From Bacteroidota bacterium (GTDB lineage Bacteria; Bacteroidota; Bacteroidia; Chitinophagales; Chitinophagaceae): a stretch of DNA of 64,000 nucleotides. A program made the translations under genes and the position numbers. Position 1 is the stretch's first letter; every line of letters begins with the position of its first letter. The notes below the pieces were generated by a model. It saw only the letters and a list, made by a program, of their open reading frames with translations, ran no database searches and was not told where the DNA came from. The stretch covers positions 81,459 to 145,458 of the forward strand of contig JAFDXD010000120.1 in assembly GCA_018268135.1 (NCBI GenBank), written 5' to 3'. Shown piece by piece: positions 27,063 to 36,133 of the stretch.

Positions 27063-27743
27063 ATGAGTATTCATTTAGAAAAATACAAGCAACTTATTGC
27101 CGAATTAAAACAAAAAGCTACCCTTGTAGCCGTATCAAAAACAAAACCTGCAGAAGATATTCTTTCCCTGTATCAAGAAGGGCAGAGAGATTTTGGCGAA
27201 AATTATGTACAGGAACTGGTTGAAAAATATGAAGCCTTGCCAAAGGATATTCGCTGGCATTTTATTGGCCACTTGCAAAGTAATAAAGTAAAATACATAG
27301 CCCCCTTTGTACATCTGGTGCATGGGGTAGATAGTGAAAAATTATTAATGGAAATTAATAAACAAGCTATAAAAAACAACAGAGTTATCAATTGCCTGTT
27401 GCAGGTGCATATTGCCATGGAAGAAACTAAATTTGGATTTGATGAAAATGAAATAAAAGAATTGATGTTGAAAATTGAAAATAACACCCAACAATACAGC
27501 CATGTAAAAATTATGGGATTAATGGGTATGGCAAGCTTTACAGAGAAAAAAGATATGGTAAAAAATGAGTTTGAAAGTTTAAAAAAGATGTATGACAATT
27601 ATGCAAAAAACCCTAACCCTGCTATAAAATTTACAACACTTTCTATGGGGATGAGCGGCGATTATACCCTTGCCCTTGAAGCCGGTAGCAATATGGTAAG
27701 AATTGGAAGTATGCTATTTGGAGCAAGAAATTATAAAATATAA
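27063..27743 (+). CDS. YggS/PLPBP family pyridoxal-phosphate homeostasis protein
   Basis: 226 residues, single TIM-barrel domain without the second domain of alanine racemase. Seen: the PLP lysine in LVAVSKTKPAEDI (near residue 24), FGENYVQELVEKY, WHFIGHLQSNKVKY, MGLMGMASFT and LSMGMSGDYTLALEAGSNMV with the phosphate-binding SGDY and RIGS ends. The family controls PLP supply and amino-acid balance. Start at 27063 (MSIHLEKYKQL) is chosen because the promoter lies just upstream of it. Confidence 0.93.
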   Translation: MSIHLEKYKQLIAELKQKATLVAVSKTKPAEDILSLYQEGQRDFGENYVQELVEKYEALPKDIRWHFIGHLQSNKVKYIAPFVHLVHGVDSEKLLMEINKQAIKNNRVINCLLQVHIAMEETKFGFDENEIKELMLKIENNTQQYSHVKIMGLMGMASFTEKKDMVKNEFESLKKMYDNYAKNPNPAIKFTTLSMGMSGDYTLALEAGSNMVRIGSMLFGARNYKI

Positions 27744-27813
27744 AAATGTTAAAATTAACGAGGCGTTATGCTAATTTGTACATCAACTCATCTTTATAAA
27801 ATAACTTAGCAAT

Positions 27814-28635
27814 ATGGCAATCGGTTTTGAAACAGAAAAAAATAGAAAAGCATTCATTTATACAGTCATCATTTGTGGTGGCTTGCTATTGATGTTTTTT
27901 TTAATTAGCTGGACGGTACAGCCGGTAACGCCTCCGGTGGTAGAAGATTTAATGGAAATAAACCTGGGCAACAATCAGGATGGATTTGGAGAAGTGCAAC
28001 CTTTGATTAAAGGTGAGCGATCGCCTTCAAAAGAAGAAATAATACAACCCAAACAAACAGAGGCTCCACAACAAGCAGCAGAAGAAAAAGTACAGCCTGA
28101 CGAAAATGCCCCTGAAGATGCTGCGCCTGTAAACAAGCCAGTAAAAAGTTCTCCGAAAGTAAAAACCATTACGCAACCTGCTCCTGTGGCAACTCCCATA
28201 CCCAAGCCTCAAAAACCAAAAATTACTTATAACGGTACAGGCAAAGGTGGCGGCAACAATTCTACAGAAGACAATGGCTATAAATACCAGGGAAATACAG
28301 CAGGCGGAAAAGGCGATAATGGTGACCCCAATGGAAATAAAGATTCTTATGGCAATACCCCTGGCGGAAAAATTGGAGGGCCAAGAATAATCAGTGGCAA
28401 TAGAAAAATTGTAAGATATTATTCTTTTACTGATGATTTACCCAAAGCTACCATCTATGCTGAAATACAAGTATCCCCTTCGGGCCAGGGCAGTTTTGTA
28501 AGGCTTGTAAAACCAAGTACCAGCTTCGACTCCAGGTATGGCAGCTCTATCAGTAATTATTTAAAAAACATACAGTTTGATAAATCCGGCGATGCTTCTA
28601 CCGTAACCGTACAATTTAATTTCAGAGTAAATTAA
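27814..28635 (+). CDS. TonB-like periplasm-spanning protein
   Basis: 273 residues. Short cytosolic N-terminus, one membrane segment at about 14-34 (AFIYTVIICGGLLLMFFLIS), then a Pro/Gln/Lys/Glu-rich extended region (PKQTEAPQQAAEEKVQPDEN, PIPKPQKPKITYNGTGKGGG), a Gly/Asn-rich linker, and a C-terminal beta-like domain (IYAEIQVSPSGQGSFVRLVK ... STVTVQFNFRV). This matches the layout of TonB-family energy transducers, but the C-terminal YP/beta motifs are weak and no exbB/exbD genes lie beside it. Function as a TonB is therefore an inference. Confidence 0.75.
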   Translation: MAIGFETEKNRKAFIYTVIICGGLLLMFFLISWTVQPVTPPVVEDLMEINLGNNQDGFGEVQPLIKGERSPSKEEIIQPKQTEAPQQAAEEKVQPDENAPEDAAPVNKPVKSSPKVKTITQPAPVATPIPKPQKPKITYNGTGKGGGNNSTEDNGYKYQGNTAGGKGDNGDPNGNKDSYGNTPGGKIGGPRIISGNRKIVRYYSFTDDLPKATIYAEIQVSPSGQGSFVRLVKPSTSFDSRYGSSISNYLKNIQFDKSGDASTVTVQFNFRVN

Positions 28636-28701
28636 TTTTCTTCTAAAGCTAAGCCAAAGGCCAAAGCAAAAATCCAAAATTAGTTTGGCTGTTACATTTT
28701 T

Positions 28702-28709
28702 TATCTTTG
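28702..28709 (+). promoter_or_regulatory. -7 element before folC
   Basis: TATCTTTG matches TAnnTTTG and ends 5 nt before the folC ATG at 28715, pointing to a leaderless or very short-leader mRNA. Confidence 0.5.
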
Positions 28710-28714
28710 TGTAA

Positions 28715-30028
28715 ATGAATTACAAAGAAACCATAGATTATTTGTATGAGCAGCTTCCTATGTTTTCACGCATCGGCGAAAAAGCATATAAAGCAGACCT
28801 TAGCAATACCTTAGCCTTGTGCAATGCATTAGATAATCCGCAAAATAAATTTAAATCAATACATATTGCCGGAACTAACGGCAAAGGTAGTACGAGCAAT
28901 ATGCTGGCAGCTATCTTGCAGCAGGCGGGGTATAAAACCGGGCTTTACACTTCGCCGCATATTAAAGATTTTGGGGAGCGAATAAGGGTAAATGGAGAAA
29001 AAATCAATCAGCAGTTTGTCATTGATTTTACGGAGAGAACTAAGCAGCTTACCGCACAAATTAAACCCTCTTTTTTTGAGTTAACGGTAGCAATGGCTTT
29101 TGAATATTTTGCAGCGCAACAAGTAGATATTGCCGTGATAGAAACCGGCCTTGGTGGCCTGCTTGACAGTACCAATGTCATTAACCCTCTACTTTCTGTA
29201 ATTACCAATATTGGTTACGACCATATAAATATACTGGGCAGCACTCTTGCAGAAATTGCCAGGCAAAAAGCAGGCATCATCAAGCAAAATACGCCTGTAG
29301 TAATTGGCGAAGTATTGCCTGAAACGCTTCCCGTATTTTTGAATGAAGCCAAAAACAAAAATGCAGCACTAACCATCGCACCCAATTTATATTCTGCAGA
29401 AAATATTGATAGCAACAATACATTGCTACAAGTAGTAATAAAAAATAAACTTAGCAGTAAAGAACAAAAAATAAATCTCGACCTTACAGGTTTGTACCAG
29501 GTAAAAAACTGTATTACGGTAATATGTGCAGTAAATGAATTACGAAAAATAGGTTTCATTATTTCAGAAAAGAATGCAGAGCATGCATTGGAAAATGTAA
29601 AAAAGATAACGGGATTGCGTGGGCGATGGGATGTTTTACAACACTCCCCTACCATCATTGTAGATGTGGCGCACAATACAGATGGAATAAAGCAGGTAAT
29701 GCATCAATTAAAAACCCAGTACCCCAATGCCACGCTACATTTTATAATTGGATTTGTACATGATAAAGATATTGGACCGGCGCTTGATTTATTTCCTAAA
29801 AATGCACATTATTATTTTACCAATGCACACATGCCACGGGCATTGGCCTATCAGGATTTAATAAAAATGGCAGAGTCAAAAAATTTAAAAGGCAAAGGCT
29901 ACGACCGGGTAAATGATGCCATACATGATGCTTTAAAATTTGCCGCTGCAGATGATGTAATCATTATCTGTGGCAGTTTTTTTATCATTTCGGAGATAGA
30001 AGATTCTTATTTTGATCCAAAAAATTAA
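28715..30028 (+). CDS. folC: Bifunctional dihydrofolate/folylpolyglutamate synthase
   Basis: 437 residues, Mur-ligase superfamily. Seen: P-loop HIAGTNGKGSTSNMLAAIL (near residue 50), TSPHIKDFGERIRVNG, ETGLGGLLDSTNVINPLLSV, NIGYDHINILG and DVAHNTDGIKQVM in the C-terminal domain. Adds L-Glu to dihydropteroate and to folates. The last 44 nt overlap the 3' end of the convergent NUDIX gene, so the two messages are antisense to each other there. Confidence 0.95.
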   Translation: MNYKETIDYLYEQLPMFSRIGEKAYKADLSNTLALCNALDNPQNKFKSIHIAGTNGKGSTSNMLAAILQQAGYKTGLYTSPHIKDFGERIRVNGEKINQQFVIDFTERTKQLTAQIKPSFFELTVAMAFEYFAAQQVDIAVIETGLGGLLDSTNVINPLLSVITNIGYDHINILGSTLAEIARQKAGIIKQNTPVVIGEVLPETLPVFLNEAKNKNAALTIAPNLYSAENIDSNNTLLQVVIKNKLSSKEQKINLDLTGLYQVKNCITVICAVNELRKIGFIISEKNAEHALENVKKITGLRGRWDVLQHSPTIIVDVAHNTDGIKQVMHQLKTQYPNATLHFIIGFVHDKDIGPALDLFPKNAHYYFTNAHMPRALAYQDLIKMAESKNLKGKGYDRVNDAIHDALKFAAADDVIIICGSFFIISEIEDSYFDPKN

Positions 30029-30545
30029 AGCCATAAAATAAACAAAGTGCATGCATACTTTGAACAATTTTATTTTCGGCAAGAAGTTGCCTTACTTCAT
30101 CTAAAGGCTTAAGTAAAATTTCAATTTCTTCGTTAGGGTCTAATGATTGGGTAGTAATTTTTTTGCCTCCCAACGCTAAAAACAAATAGGTAAAATTACT
30201 CAGTACGCCGGGGTTAGCAGCGGTTTTACCCAGTGGGTAAAATGCAGAAAAAGTACAACCCGTTTCTTCCAACAACTCACGAGCAATGGCTTGTTCGGGT
30301 GTTTCATTGTTATCAATAAACCCTCCGGGCAATTCAAGCACATTTTGCCTGATAGGGTGACGGTACTGTTCTACCATTACCAATTTATTATCTTCTGTAA
30401 TTGCCATGGCTGCTACGCATGTAGGCAACTCTACTACATAATACGGGTTCACAATTTTTCCATCGGGGGTTTGGTAACTGTCTTTTCGGGCAGTAAAATA
30501 TTGATGCCGGTTTATGTATTCTGATGATAAAATTTTAAATGCCAT
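29985..30545 (-). CDS. NUDIX hydrolase, ADP-ribose pyrophosphatase-like
   Basis: 186 residues. Complete Nudix box at about residues 73-96 (GGFIDNNETPEQAIAREL followed by LEETG; pattern Gx5Ex7REx2EExG). N-terminal strand layout (YINRHQYFTARKDSYQTPDG, VAMITE-like MAITEDNKLVMVEQYRHPIR) and the FPLGKTAANPGVLS-like YPLGKTAANPGVL segment resemble ADP-ribose pyrophosphatases, which hydrolyse ADP-ribose to AMP and ribose-5-phosphate. Exact substrate is inferred. Overlaps folC by 44 nt at the 3' end; last gene of the minus-strand fbp-ABC-FKBP-YfiT run, 81 nt after the YfiT gene. Confidence 0.9.
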   Translation of the reverse strand: MAFKILSSEYINRHQYFTARKDSYQTPDGKIVNPYYVVELPTCVAAMAITEDNKLVMVEQYRHPIRQNVLELPGGFIDNNETPEQAIARELLEETGCTFSAFYPLGKTAANPGVLSNFTYLFLALGGKKITTQSLDPNEEIEILLKPLDEVRQLLAENKIVQSMHALCLFYGFNFLDQNKNLLSPK

Positions 30546-30626
30546 AATAAAAAAATTACATGATTAATACGGAAAGACAACTTGCTTTAAAATTTTTTAC
30601 AATCAAGCAAAAAGTGTAAGCATACA

Positions 30627-31151
30627 TTACCAATTATTCCTCTCCCTTAATGCATTAATATGGGCTACATGATGCCTCCCATGCCAGGCATATAAGCCCA
30701 ACAGCTCCCACAGGGTCATTTTCTTTTGATATTCCGGGTGAACAATGGTACGCTCCCAATGGTGCCCAGAAATATTTTTTAAAACTTCCATCCAGCGTTT
30801 ATGCACGGCAAAAAGAATAGTAGTAGAAATATTTACAGGAAGATTTTTGGTATCGGCCATAGTAGCCCATGCATCCTGATCGTAAGGTTTAATGGTGGGG
30901 TTATTTTCCGTTAACCCAAGTTTAAACCGGATATAGGCATTCATGTGGCTATCTGCTACATGATGTACCAACTGATGCACCGTCCATCCACCGGGGCGGT
31001 AGGGAGTTTGCAATTGTGCCTCATCGAGGTTTGCAATTGCCTGCTCTATTTTAGCAGGCAATGTTTCTATATCAAGCAGCCATTGTTTCAAAAGCGCATC
31101 AGAAAAAGGCTGCTCAATATATTTACCAATGGGAAAACTTAAGTTATTCAT
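30627..31151 (-). CDS. YfiT/BstA-like DinB-fold metal protein
   Basis: 174 residues, DinB superfamily of the YfiT type: YRPGGWTVHQLVHHVADSHM and YAWHGRHHVAHINALRE carry the conserved His residues that bind nickel or zinc in B. subtilis YfiT. That family includes bacillithiol S-transferases and putative metal-dependent hydrolases; the cofactor in this organism is not known. The ATG overlaps the FKBP stop (TAATG), so translation is coupled. Confidence 0.9.
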   Translation of the reverse strand: MNNLSFPIGKYIEQPFSDALLKQWLLDIETLPAKIEQAIANLDEAQLQTPYRPGGWTVHQLVHHVADSHMNAYIRFKLGLTENNPTIKPYDQDAWATMADTKNLPVNISTTILFAVHKRWMEVLKNISGHHWERTIVHPEYQKKMTLWELLGLYAWHGRHHVAHINALRERNNW

Positions 31152-31885
31152 TATTCTTTGGGTCCTGGTTTTATTTCTCTTAAAGTTACTTCAAACACCA
31201 ATACACTATTTGGCGGTATTTGAGGGCCATTGCCCCTGGCGCCATAAGCAAGTTCGCTGGGCACAAATAGTTTCCAATGCGCTCCCTTATTCATTAGTTT
31301 CAGGGCTTCTGTCCACGCAGGTATTACCCTATCTACCCTAAAAGTAGCCGGGCCACCGCTTTTCATCGAATTATTAAATTCGGTACCATCCATTAATGCA
31401 CCGGTATAATCTACCACTACAGTATCGGTAGCAAGCGGCTTTGGCCCTGTAGAGTCGCCGGGTGCAAGCACTTCGTATTGCAAACCATCAGGCAGAGTAA
31501 TAACATTTTTGCGCAATTTATTGGCATTTAAAAATGCATCATTTTTTTTCTTTTGTTCATCAGCTTTCTTCTTTGCAAATATTTGCAATTGCTCCTGTAA
31601 AGTCATGTTTGCCTGTTGGGGGGTTAACAATAATTGTTTTTTATTAAAAACATCCTGCATGGCTTTTAGCATCAGGGGCTGGTTAAGAGTAGTAATGCCC
31701 TGCGCCTGCATACTCTCGGCAATGTTCATACCGGCGGCATAGCTAAAGCTGTCATTGAGATTTTTAAATACGGTAGTTTTAATTGGTGATGTAACTCTTT
31801 TGGCCGGAGCCTTATGCTTCGTTTGTGCATGTACGTTGGTAGCAAAGGTGCCAAATACTATGGCTAAAAAATAGATTTTCTTCAT
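31151..31885 (-). CDS. Periplasmic FKBP-type prolyl isomerase with N-terminal dimerisation domain
   Basis: 244 residues. Signal peptide MKKIYFLAIVFGTFATNVHA, then Gln at the mature end. Residues about 40-120 form a helical FkpA/Mip-type N-terminal domain (FSYAAGMNIAESMQAQGITT, LTPQQANMTLQEQLQIFAKK), and 130-240 the FKBP domain (VVDYTGALMDGTEFNNSMKS, VIPAWTEALKLMNKGAHWKL, LAYGARGNGPQIPPNSVLVF). Acts as a chaperone/prolyl isomerase on envelope proteins. Coupled to YfiT by TAATG overlap and 43 nt downstream of the ABC ATPase gene. Confidence 0.92.
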   Translation of the reverse strand: MKKIYFLAIVFGTFATNVHAQTKHKAPAKRVTSPIKTTVFKNLNDSFSYAAGMNIAESMQAQGITTLNQPLMLKAMQDVFNKKQLLLTPQQANMTLQEQLQIFAKKKADEQKKKNDAFLNANKLRKNVITLPDGLQYEVLAPGDSTGPKPLATDTVVVDYTGALMDGTEFNNSMKSGGPATFRVDRVIPAWTEALKLMNKGAHWKLFVPSELAYGARGNGPQIPPNSVLVFEVTLREIKPGPKE

Positions 31886-31928
31886 TATTTAATATTTGAT
31901 AAAAATTTGTTTGCAAATAAACGCAACT

Positions 31929-32690
31929 TTACTCTTCCCGCATCTCTCTTCCTGTTAAATGAATGAAAACGTCTTCAAGATTAGCTGCTTTTACCTGTTT
32001 GAGACGTTCAAATCCTGTTGCAACAAGGTCATCTATCATTTTATCGGGCGAGTCAAGTTTTATAATTTTTCCCTCATTCATAATGGCAATGCGGTCGCAT
32101 AGCTGCTCTGCTTCGTCCATATAATGAGTGGTGATGATAACCGTAGTACCATTTGCCTTTATATCTTTTATTAGCTCCCATAAGTTTCTCCTGGCCTGAG
32201 GGTCAAGCCCTGTGGTAGGCTCATCCAAAAAAATTATTTTAGGTTTATTGATAAGAGTAGTGGCAATAGAAAAGCGTTGTTTTTGCCCACCACTTAGTTC
32301 ATTGCTTTTATTTTTTGCTTTATCTACCAGGTTTACTTTTTTTAGCAATTCCATGGGATCTATTGGTTGATTATACAGTCCGGCAAAAAGTTTGATAAGC
32401 TCTACCAGGTTGAGCCCCGGATAAAAACCGGAAGCCTGCAATTGCACCCCGATAATTTTCTTGATGTCGCCGGGCTGTTTATCCAAATCCATTCCATTTA
32501 CCAGAATTTCACCACTGGTTTTATCCCGTAATGTTTCAATAATTTCAAGCGTAGTAGATTTACCTGCACCATTTGGGCCAAGCAATCCAAAGATTTCGCC
32601 TTCATTTACTTCAAAAGAAATTGATTTTACTGCCTGAAAATCTCCATAATTTTTACAAAGATTTTTTACAGAAATAATAGTATTAGCCAT
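31929..32690 (-). CDS. ABC transporter ATP-binding protein, DrrA/CcmA type
   Basis: 253 residues, one ATPase domain: Walker A GLLGPNGAGKSTT (near 39), LSGGQKQR, Walker B IIFLDEPTTGLDPQARR with the catalytic Glu present, and switch His in VIITTHYMDEAEQ. The C-terminal tail (GFERLKQVKAANLEDVFIHL) is that of ABC-2 type exporters. No permease gene lies next to it. Its start overlaps the fbp stop by 8 nt, and the FKBP gene follows, so it seems to be cotranscribed with fbp. Substrate unknown. Confidence 0.92.
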   Translation of the reverse strand: MANTIISVKNLCKNYGDFQAVKSISFEVNEGEIFGLLGPNGAGKSTTLEIIETLRDKTSGEILVNGMDLDKQPGDIKKIIGVQLQASGFYPGLNLVELIKLFAGLYNQPIDPMELLKKVNLVDKAKNKSNELSGGQKQRFSIATTLINKPKIIFLDEPTTGLDPQARRNLWELIKDIKANGTTVIITTHYMDEAEQLCDRIAIMNEGKIIKLDSPDKMIDDLVATGFERLKQVKAANLEDVFIHLTGREMREE

Positions 32691-33726
32691 TTGAATTTTT
32701 TAATGGGGTAGATAATTTACCGGATAAATAATCTTCCAGTTCTTCCATCATTTTTTTACTGCCTACAAAAAAAGGAGCCCGTTGGTGCAACTCGTGTGGC
32801 TGCACATCTAAGATATTTATAATGCCATTGGTAGCTTTGCCGCCTGCTTTTTCTACAATAAAAGCAAAAGGGTTGCATTCATACAGCAGTCTCAATTTGC
32901 CCTTGGGCTTATCTACCGTACCGGGGTACATAAATATGCCGCCCTTTATAAGATTGCGATGCACATCTGCCACCATACTGCCAATATATCTTTGCGTATA
33001 GGGGCCTCCGTTAGTCTTATCTTTTTTCTGGCAATTGGTTATATATTCCTTTATCCTTTGCTCCATCTGAAAAAAATTGCCGTGGTTTACCGAATAAAAT
33101 TTTCCTTCTTCCGGGCATTTAATATCCGGATGGCTCAGGGTAAATTCTCCAATAGAAGGGTCTAAAGTAAACCCGTTAACCCCCCTTCTTGTGGCATATA
33201 CAAGCATGGTAGATGAGCCATAGATAACATACCCTGCGGCTACCTGCTTATTGCCCTGTTGCAAAAAATCGGCTTCTGTGGCGGGTTTCCCTATTTCACT
33301 CACTCTTCTGAATACACTAAAAATAGTTCCTATCGAAACGTTTACATCTATATTACTGCTTCCATCAAGGGGATCAAAGAGGCAAACATATTTTGATTTA
33401 TTGCTCGTTTCATCATCAAATACTTCAATATGATCCATCTCTTCGCTGCCAATACCGGCGCAACTAATGCCGTGGCGTAGTACCCCTACCAACTGATTGT
33501 TTGCAAAAATATCTAACTTTTTTACTTCTTCGCCCTGTACATTGGTAGTACCATGGTCGCCAAGAATATCTACCAGCCCCGCCTTATTAACCTCTACATT
33601 TATTCTTTTTGCAGCCAGGCCAATATCTCTTAGCAGGCTCGACAATTCGCCCGTAGCTTTAGGAAAGGCTCGCAATTGTTGCAGGGTAAACTCATCCAGG
33701 GTTTGAACTTTTCTGTTGATTGCCAT
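32683..33726 (-). CDS. fbp: Fructose-1,6-bisphosphatase class I
   Basis: 347 residues, cytosolic, hydrolyses fructose-1,6-bisphosphate in gluconeogenesis. Seen: metal site FDPLDGSSNIDVNVSIGTIF (near residue 116), the active-site end GKLRLLYECNPFAFIVEKAG, and N-terminal LDEFTLQQLRAFPKATGELS. Length fits class I. First gene of the minus-strand run; the 215-bp divergent gap to aspartate kinase should hold promoters for both, but no clean TAnnTTTG was identified. Confidence 0.95.
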   Translation of the reverse strand: MAINRKVQTLDEFTLQQLRAFPKATGELSSLLRDIGLAAKRINVEVNKAGLVDILGDHGTTNVQGEEVKKLDIFANNQLVGVLRHGISCAGIGSEEMDHIEVFDDETSNKSKYVCLFDPLDGSSNIDVNVSIGTIFSVFRRVSEIGKPATEADFLQQGNKQVAAGYVIYGSSTMLVYATRRGVNGFTLDPSIGEFTLSHPDIKCPEEGKFYSVNHGNFFQMEQRIKEYITNCQKKDKTNGGPYTQRYIGSMVADVHRNLIKGGIFMYPGTVDKPKGKLRLLYECNPFAFIVEKAGGKATNGIINILDVQPHELHQRAPFFVGSKKMMEELEDYLSGKLSTPLKNSNG

Positions 33727-33941
33727 AAAACAATTTTATGATTACACTTTACAAAGTTAGATTTGCATTTTCAAAAGTATGAAAGATTTATGATGTAAGG
33801 TAAGATGAAACTTTAGGGTCTTATTTTGTAAAACCGGCTTATGGCAATACCCTTTTCTGTATTCATTCTAATGTAAGAAGTGGAGCAATTGCAGAGCTTT
33901 TAAAACTTTAATCATTCAAAGGCATTTTTAGAAAATCATTT

Positions 33942-35207
33942 ATGAAAATATACAAATTTGGAGGAGCCAGTATTAATTCTGTAGAAAGAATAAAAAATAC
34001 CGGCAACATTATTAAAGACCACTCCGGGCAAAAACTTTTGTTGGTAATATCTGCTATGGGTAAAACCACCAATGCACTTGAAACAGTGGTAAACGCCTAT
34101 TTTGAAAACCGTAAAGAAGATGCATTAAAGCTTTTTGAACAAGTAAAACAACATCATCTCGATACACTAAAATTTTTGACGGTATTGCACTGGCATCAGG
34201 CAGAAAAAAAGTTGAAAGATTTTTTTACAGAAGTAGAATGGATGCTACACGATAAGCCGGTAAGGCCTTACGATTATTATTATGACCAGATAGTATGTTG
34301 TGGCGAATTACTCAGCAGTAATATGGTTTGCAATTATTTAATAGAAGAAAAAGTAAATGCTACATGGGTAGATGTAAGGGATATTGTACGAACCGATAAT
34401 AATTTTAGAGATGCAGGTGTAGATTGGGCTGTTACCCAACAAAATATTGAAAACGATGTTCTTCCCTTATTTCAGGAATTTGATGTGGTAGTTACCCAGG
34501 GCTTTATTGGCGCTACTGATGAAAATGAAAGTACCACTTTGGGCAGAGAGGGAAGTGACTACTCAGCTGCAATTTTTGCAAACCAGATACAAGCAGAGAG
34601 TGTAACCATTTGGAAAGATGTAGATGCCATTATGAATGCTGACCCCAAACAATTTAAAGATGCTGTAAAAATGCCTGAACTTAGTTACCATGAAGTAATT
34701 GAAATGGCTTACTATGGCGCACAGGTTATTCATCCAAAAACCATTAAGCCATTGCAAAATAAAAATATACCATTGTATGTAAAAAGCTTTTTAGATCCCT
34801 CCTTACAAGGCACCGTCATCAGCAATGCCAATGTAAAAAATCTTCCTCCCGTTATTGTTATCAAAGAAAAGCAAGTACTCATACAATTTAAATCAAAAGA
34901 TTATTCTTTTGTAGAAGATAAGCCGGTAGCGCAATTGCACGAAATATTCAGAAGGGTAAAAACAAAAGCAAATCTTTCGCAAAATACCGCCATCTCCTTA
35001 TTGTGCTGCTGCGATGACCACTATGAAAAAATTGACAAACTTGCCCAGGAAGCTTCTACCATTTTTGATGTAGAACTAGAGAGGAATTTATCGCTCTTAA
35101 CCATTAGGCATTATGATGAAGAAACCATCAAAAAACTGGCAGGAGATAAGACCATTGTACTTGAGCAAAAAACTATCAACACTATACAAATGGTATTAAG
35201 GGGATAA
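33942..35207 (+). CDS. lysC: Aspartate kinase, monofunctional
   Basis: 421 residues. N-terminal kinase domain with MKIYKFGGASINSVERIKNT (KFGGAS instead of the more common KFGGTS), TTLGREGSDYSAAIFANQI and WKDVDAIMNADPK, then tandem ACT-type regulatory segments from about 300 (VLIQFKSKDYSFVEDKPV; AISLLCCCDDHYEKIDKLA). Phosphorylates L-aspartate, the first step to Lys, Thr and Met. No homoserine dehydrogenase is fused. Convergent with the L,D-transpeptidase gene, 5 nt apart. Confidence 0.93.
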   Translation: MKIYKFGGASINSVERIKNTGNIIKDHSGQKLLLVISAMGKTTNALETVVNAYFENRKEDALKLFEQVKQHHLDTLKFLTVLHWHQAEKKLKDFFTEVEWMLHDKPVRPYDYYYDQIVCCGELLSSNMVCNYLIEEKVNATWVDVRDIVRTDNNFRDAGVDWAVTQQNIENDVLPLFQEFDVVVTQGFIGATDENESTTLGREGSDYSAAIFANQIQAESVTIWKDVDAIMNADPKQFKDAVKMPELSYHEVIEMAYYGAQVIHPKTIKPLQNKNIPLYVKSFLDPSLQGTVISNANVKNLPPVIVIKEKQVLIQFKSKDYSFVEDKPVAQLHEIFRRVKTKANLSQNTAISLLCCCDDHYEKIDKLAQEASTIFDVELERNLSLLTIRHYDEETIKKLAGDKTIVLEQKTINTIQMVLRG

Positions 35208-35212
35208 TTTTT

Positions 35213-35986
35213 TTAATCTAAAACATATTCCCCATTTTTATTCACCATCACAATTGGCAGTTGTTTTTTTGCTTCAAAATAATCAAACACTTCTTTCAGA
35301 TTGTTATTAAACTGCCGTAGAGTTGGCCGGGTCTTCATATTTTCTGTAAGGTATTCCATCGATTTTTTTACATTGTACCTCACCGGAAAAATGTGTACAG
35401 GTATAAACTCCTGCCCCTGTGCTTTTACATTTGATGCTATTACATATAGCTCTTCTATATAACTATCAGTGAGCGGAATGCAGCCGGTAGATACGCAGCT
35501 ACCGTGTATATAAATAGCGCTGCCCGGCCTGAGAGAATCGCTTAAAATACGATCAGAAGCATTTGGATAATTAAGCCCCAAAGCCAGGTGATAATTACTG
35601 TTGGGGTTAAATTCATTAATATAATAAAACCCTTCAGGCACCTGATAATCGCCCTCTGCCCTTTTGGGGCCGGTAGTACCGCTTTGGGTACATACTTTAT
35701 AAGTCTTAAAAAGTTTGTACGGCTCTTTTACATCTGAGCGTACCCATACTTCCAATTGGCGGTCGTATTTAAAAGAACGGATATACATTTCCTGCGGGGG
35801 CCAGGTTAAATGCTCTCGTTCAAATTGCTTTTGTATAGAATCCTGAGTACGGGCAAGCGCATCCGGAAAACGATTGTAGGTTACGCCTTGCACATTCATC
35901 AATGGGCTTTGGCAAAAAGCCGTAACCGGCAAAAAAAATATTACAAAAAATATCAATACACTACTTACAGGATGCTTCATCAACAT
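35213..35986 (-). CDS. YafK-type L,D-transpeptidase family protein
   Basis: 257 residues with signal peptide (LIFFVIFFLPVTAFCQ; Gln at mature N-terminus). Catalytic motif IHGSCVSTGCIPLTD at about 165-180 (HG-x3-S-x-GC) identifies the YkuD/YafK fold, using the Cys to cut or transfer peptidoglycan-linked peptides. E. coli YafK-like enzymes detach Braun lipoprotein; the role here is uncertain. Two Met codons (35986 and 35980) could start translation; the first is used. Confidence 0.9.
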   Translation of the reverse strand: MLMKHPVSSVLIFFVIFFLPVTAFCQSPLMNVQGVTYNRFPDALARTQDSIQKQFEREHLTWPPQEMYIRSFKYDRQLEVWVRSDVKEPYKLFKTYKVCTQSGTTGPKRAEGDYQVPEGFYYINEFNPNSNYHLALGLNYPNASDRILSDSLRPGSAIYIHGSCVSTGCIPLTDSYIEELYVIASNVKAQGQEFIPVHIFPVRYNVKKSMEYLTENMKTRPTLRQFNNNLKEVFDYFEAKKQLPIVMVNKNGEYVLD

Positions 35987-36133
35987 AATGGGGGTGGTTC
36001 TACATAAAAACGTGAAAATAAAAAAAATATTGAAACCTGTTTTGTTAAAAAAGAATACCTGCCATTAGCCGCAACATGGTGGCTTGGCAGGTATTTTATA
36101 AATTCCTGAAACTCTGTATAAAACAATGAACAG

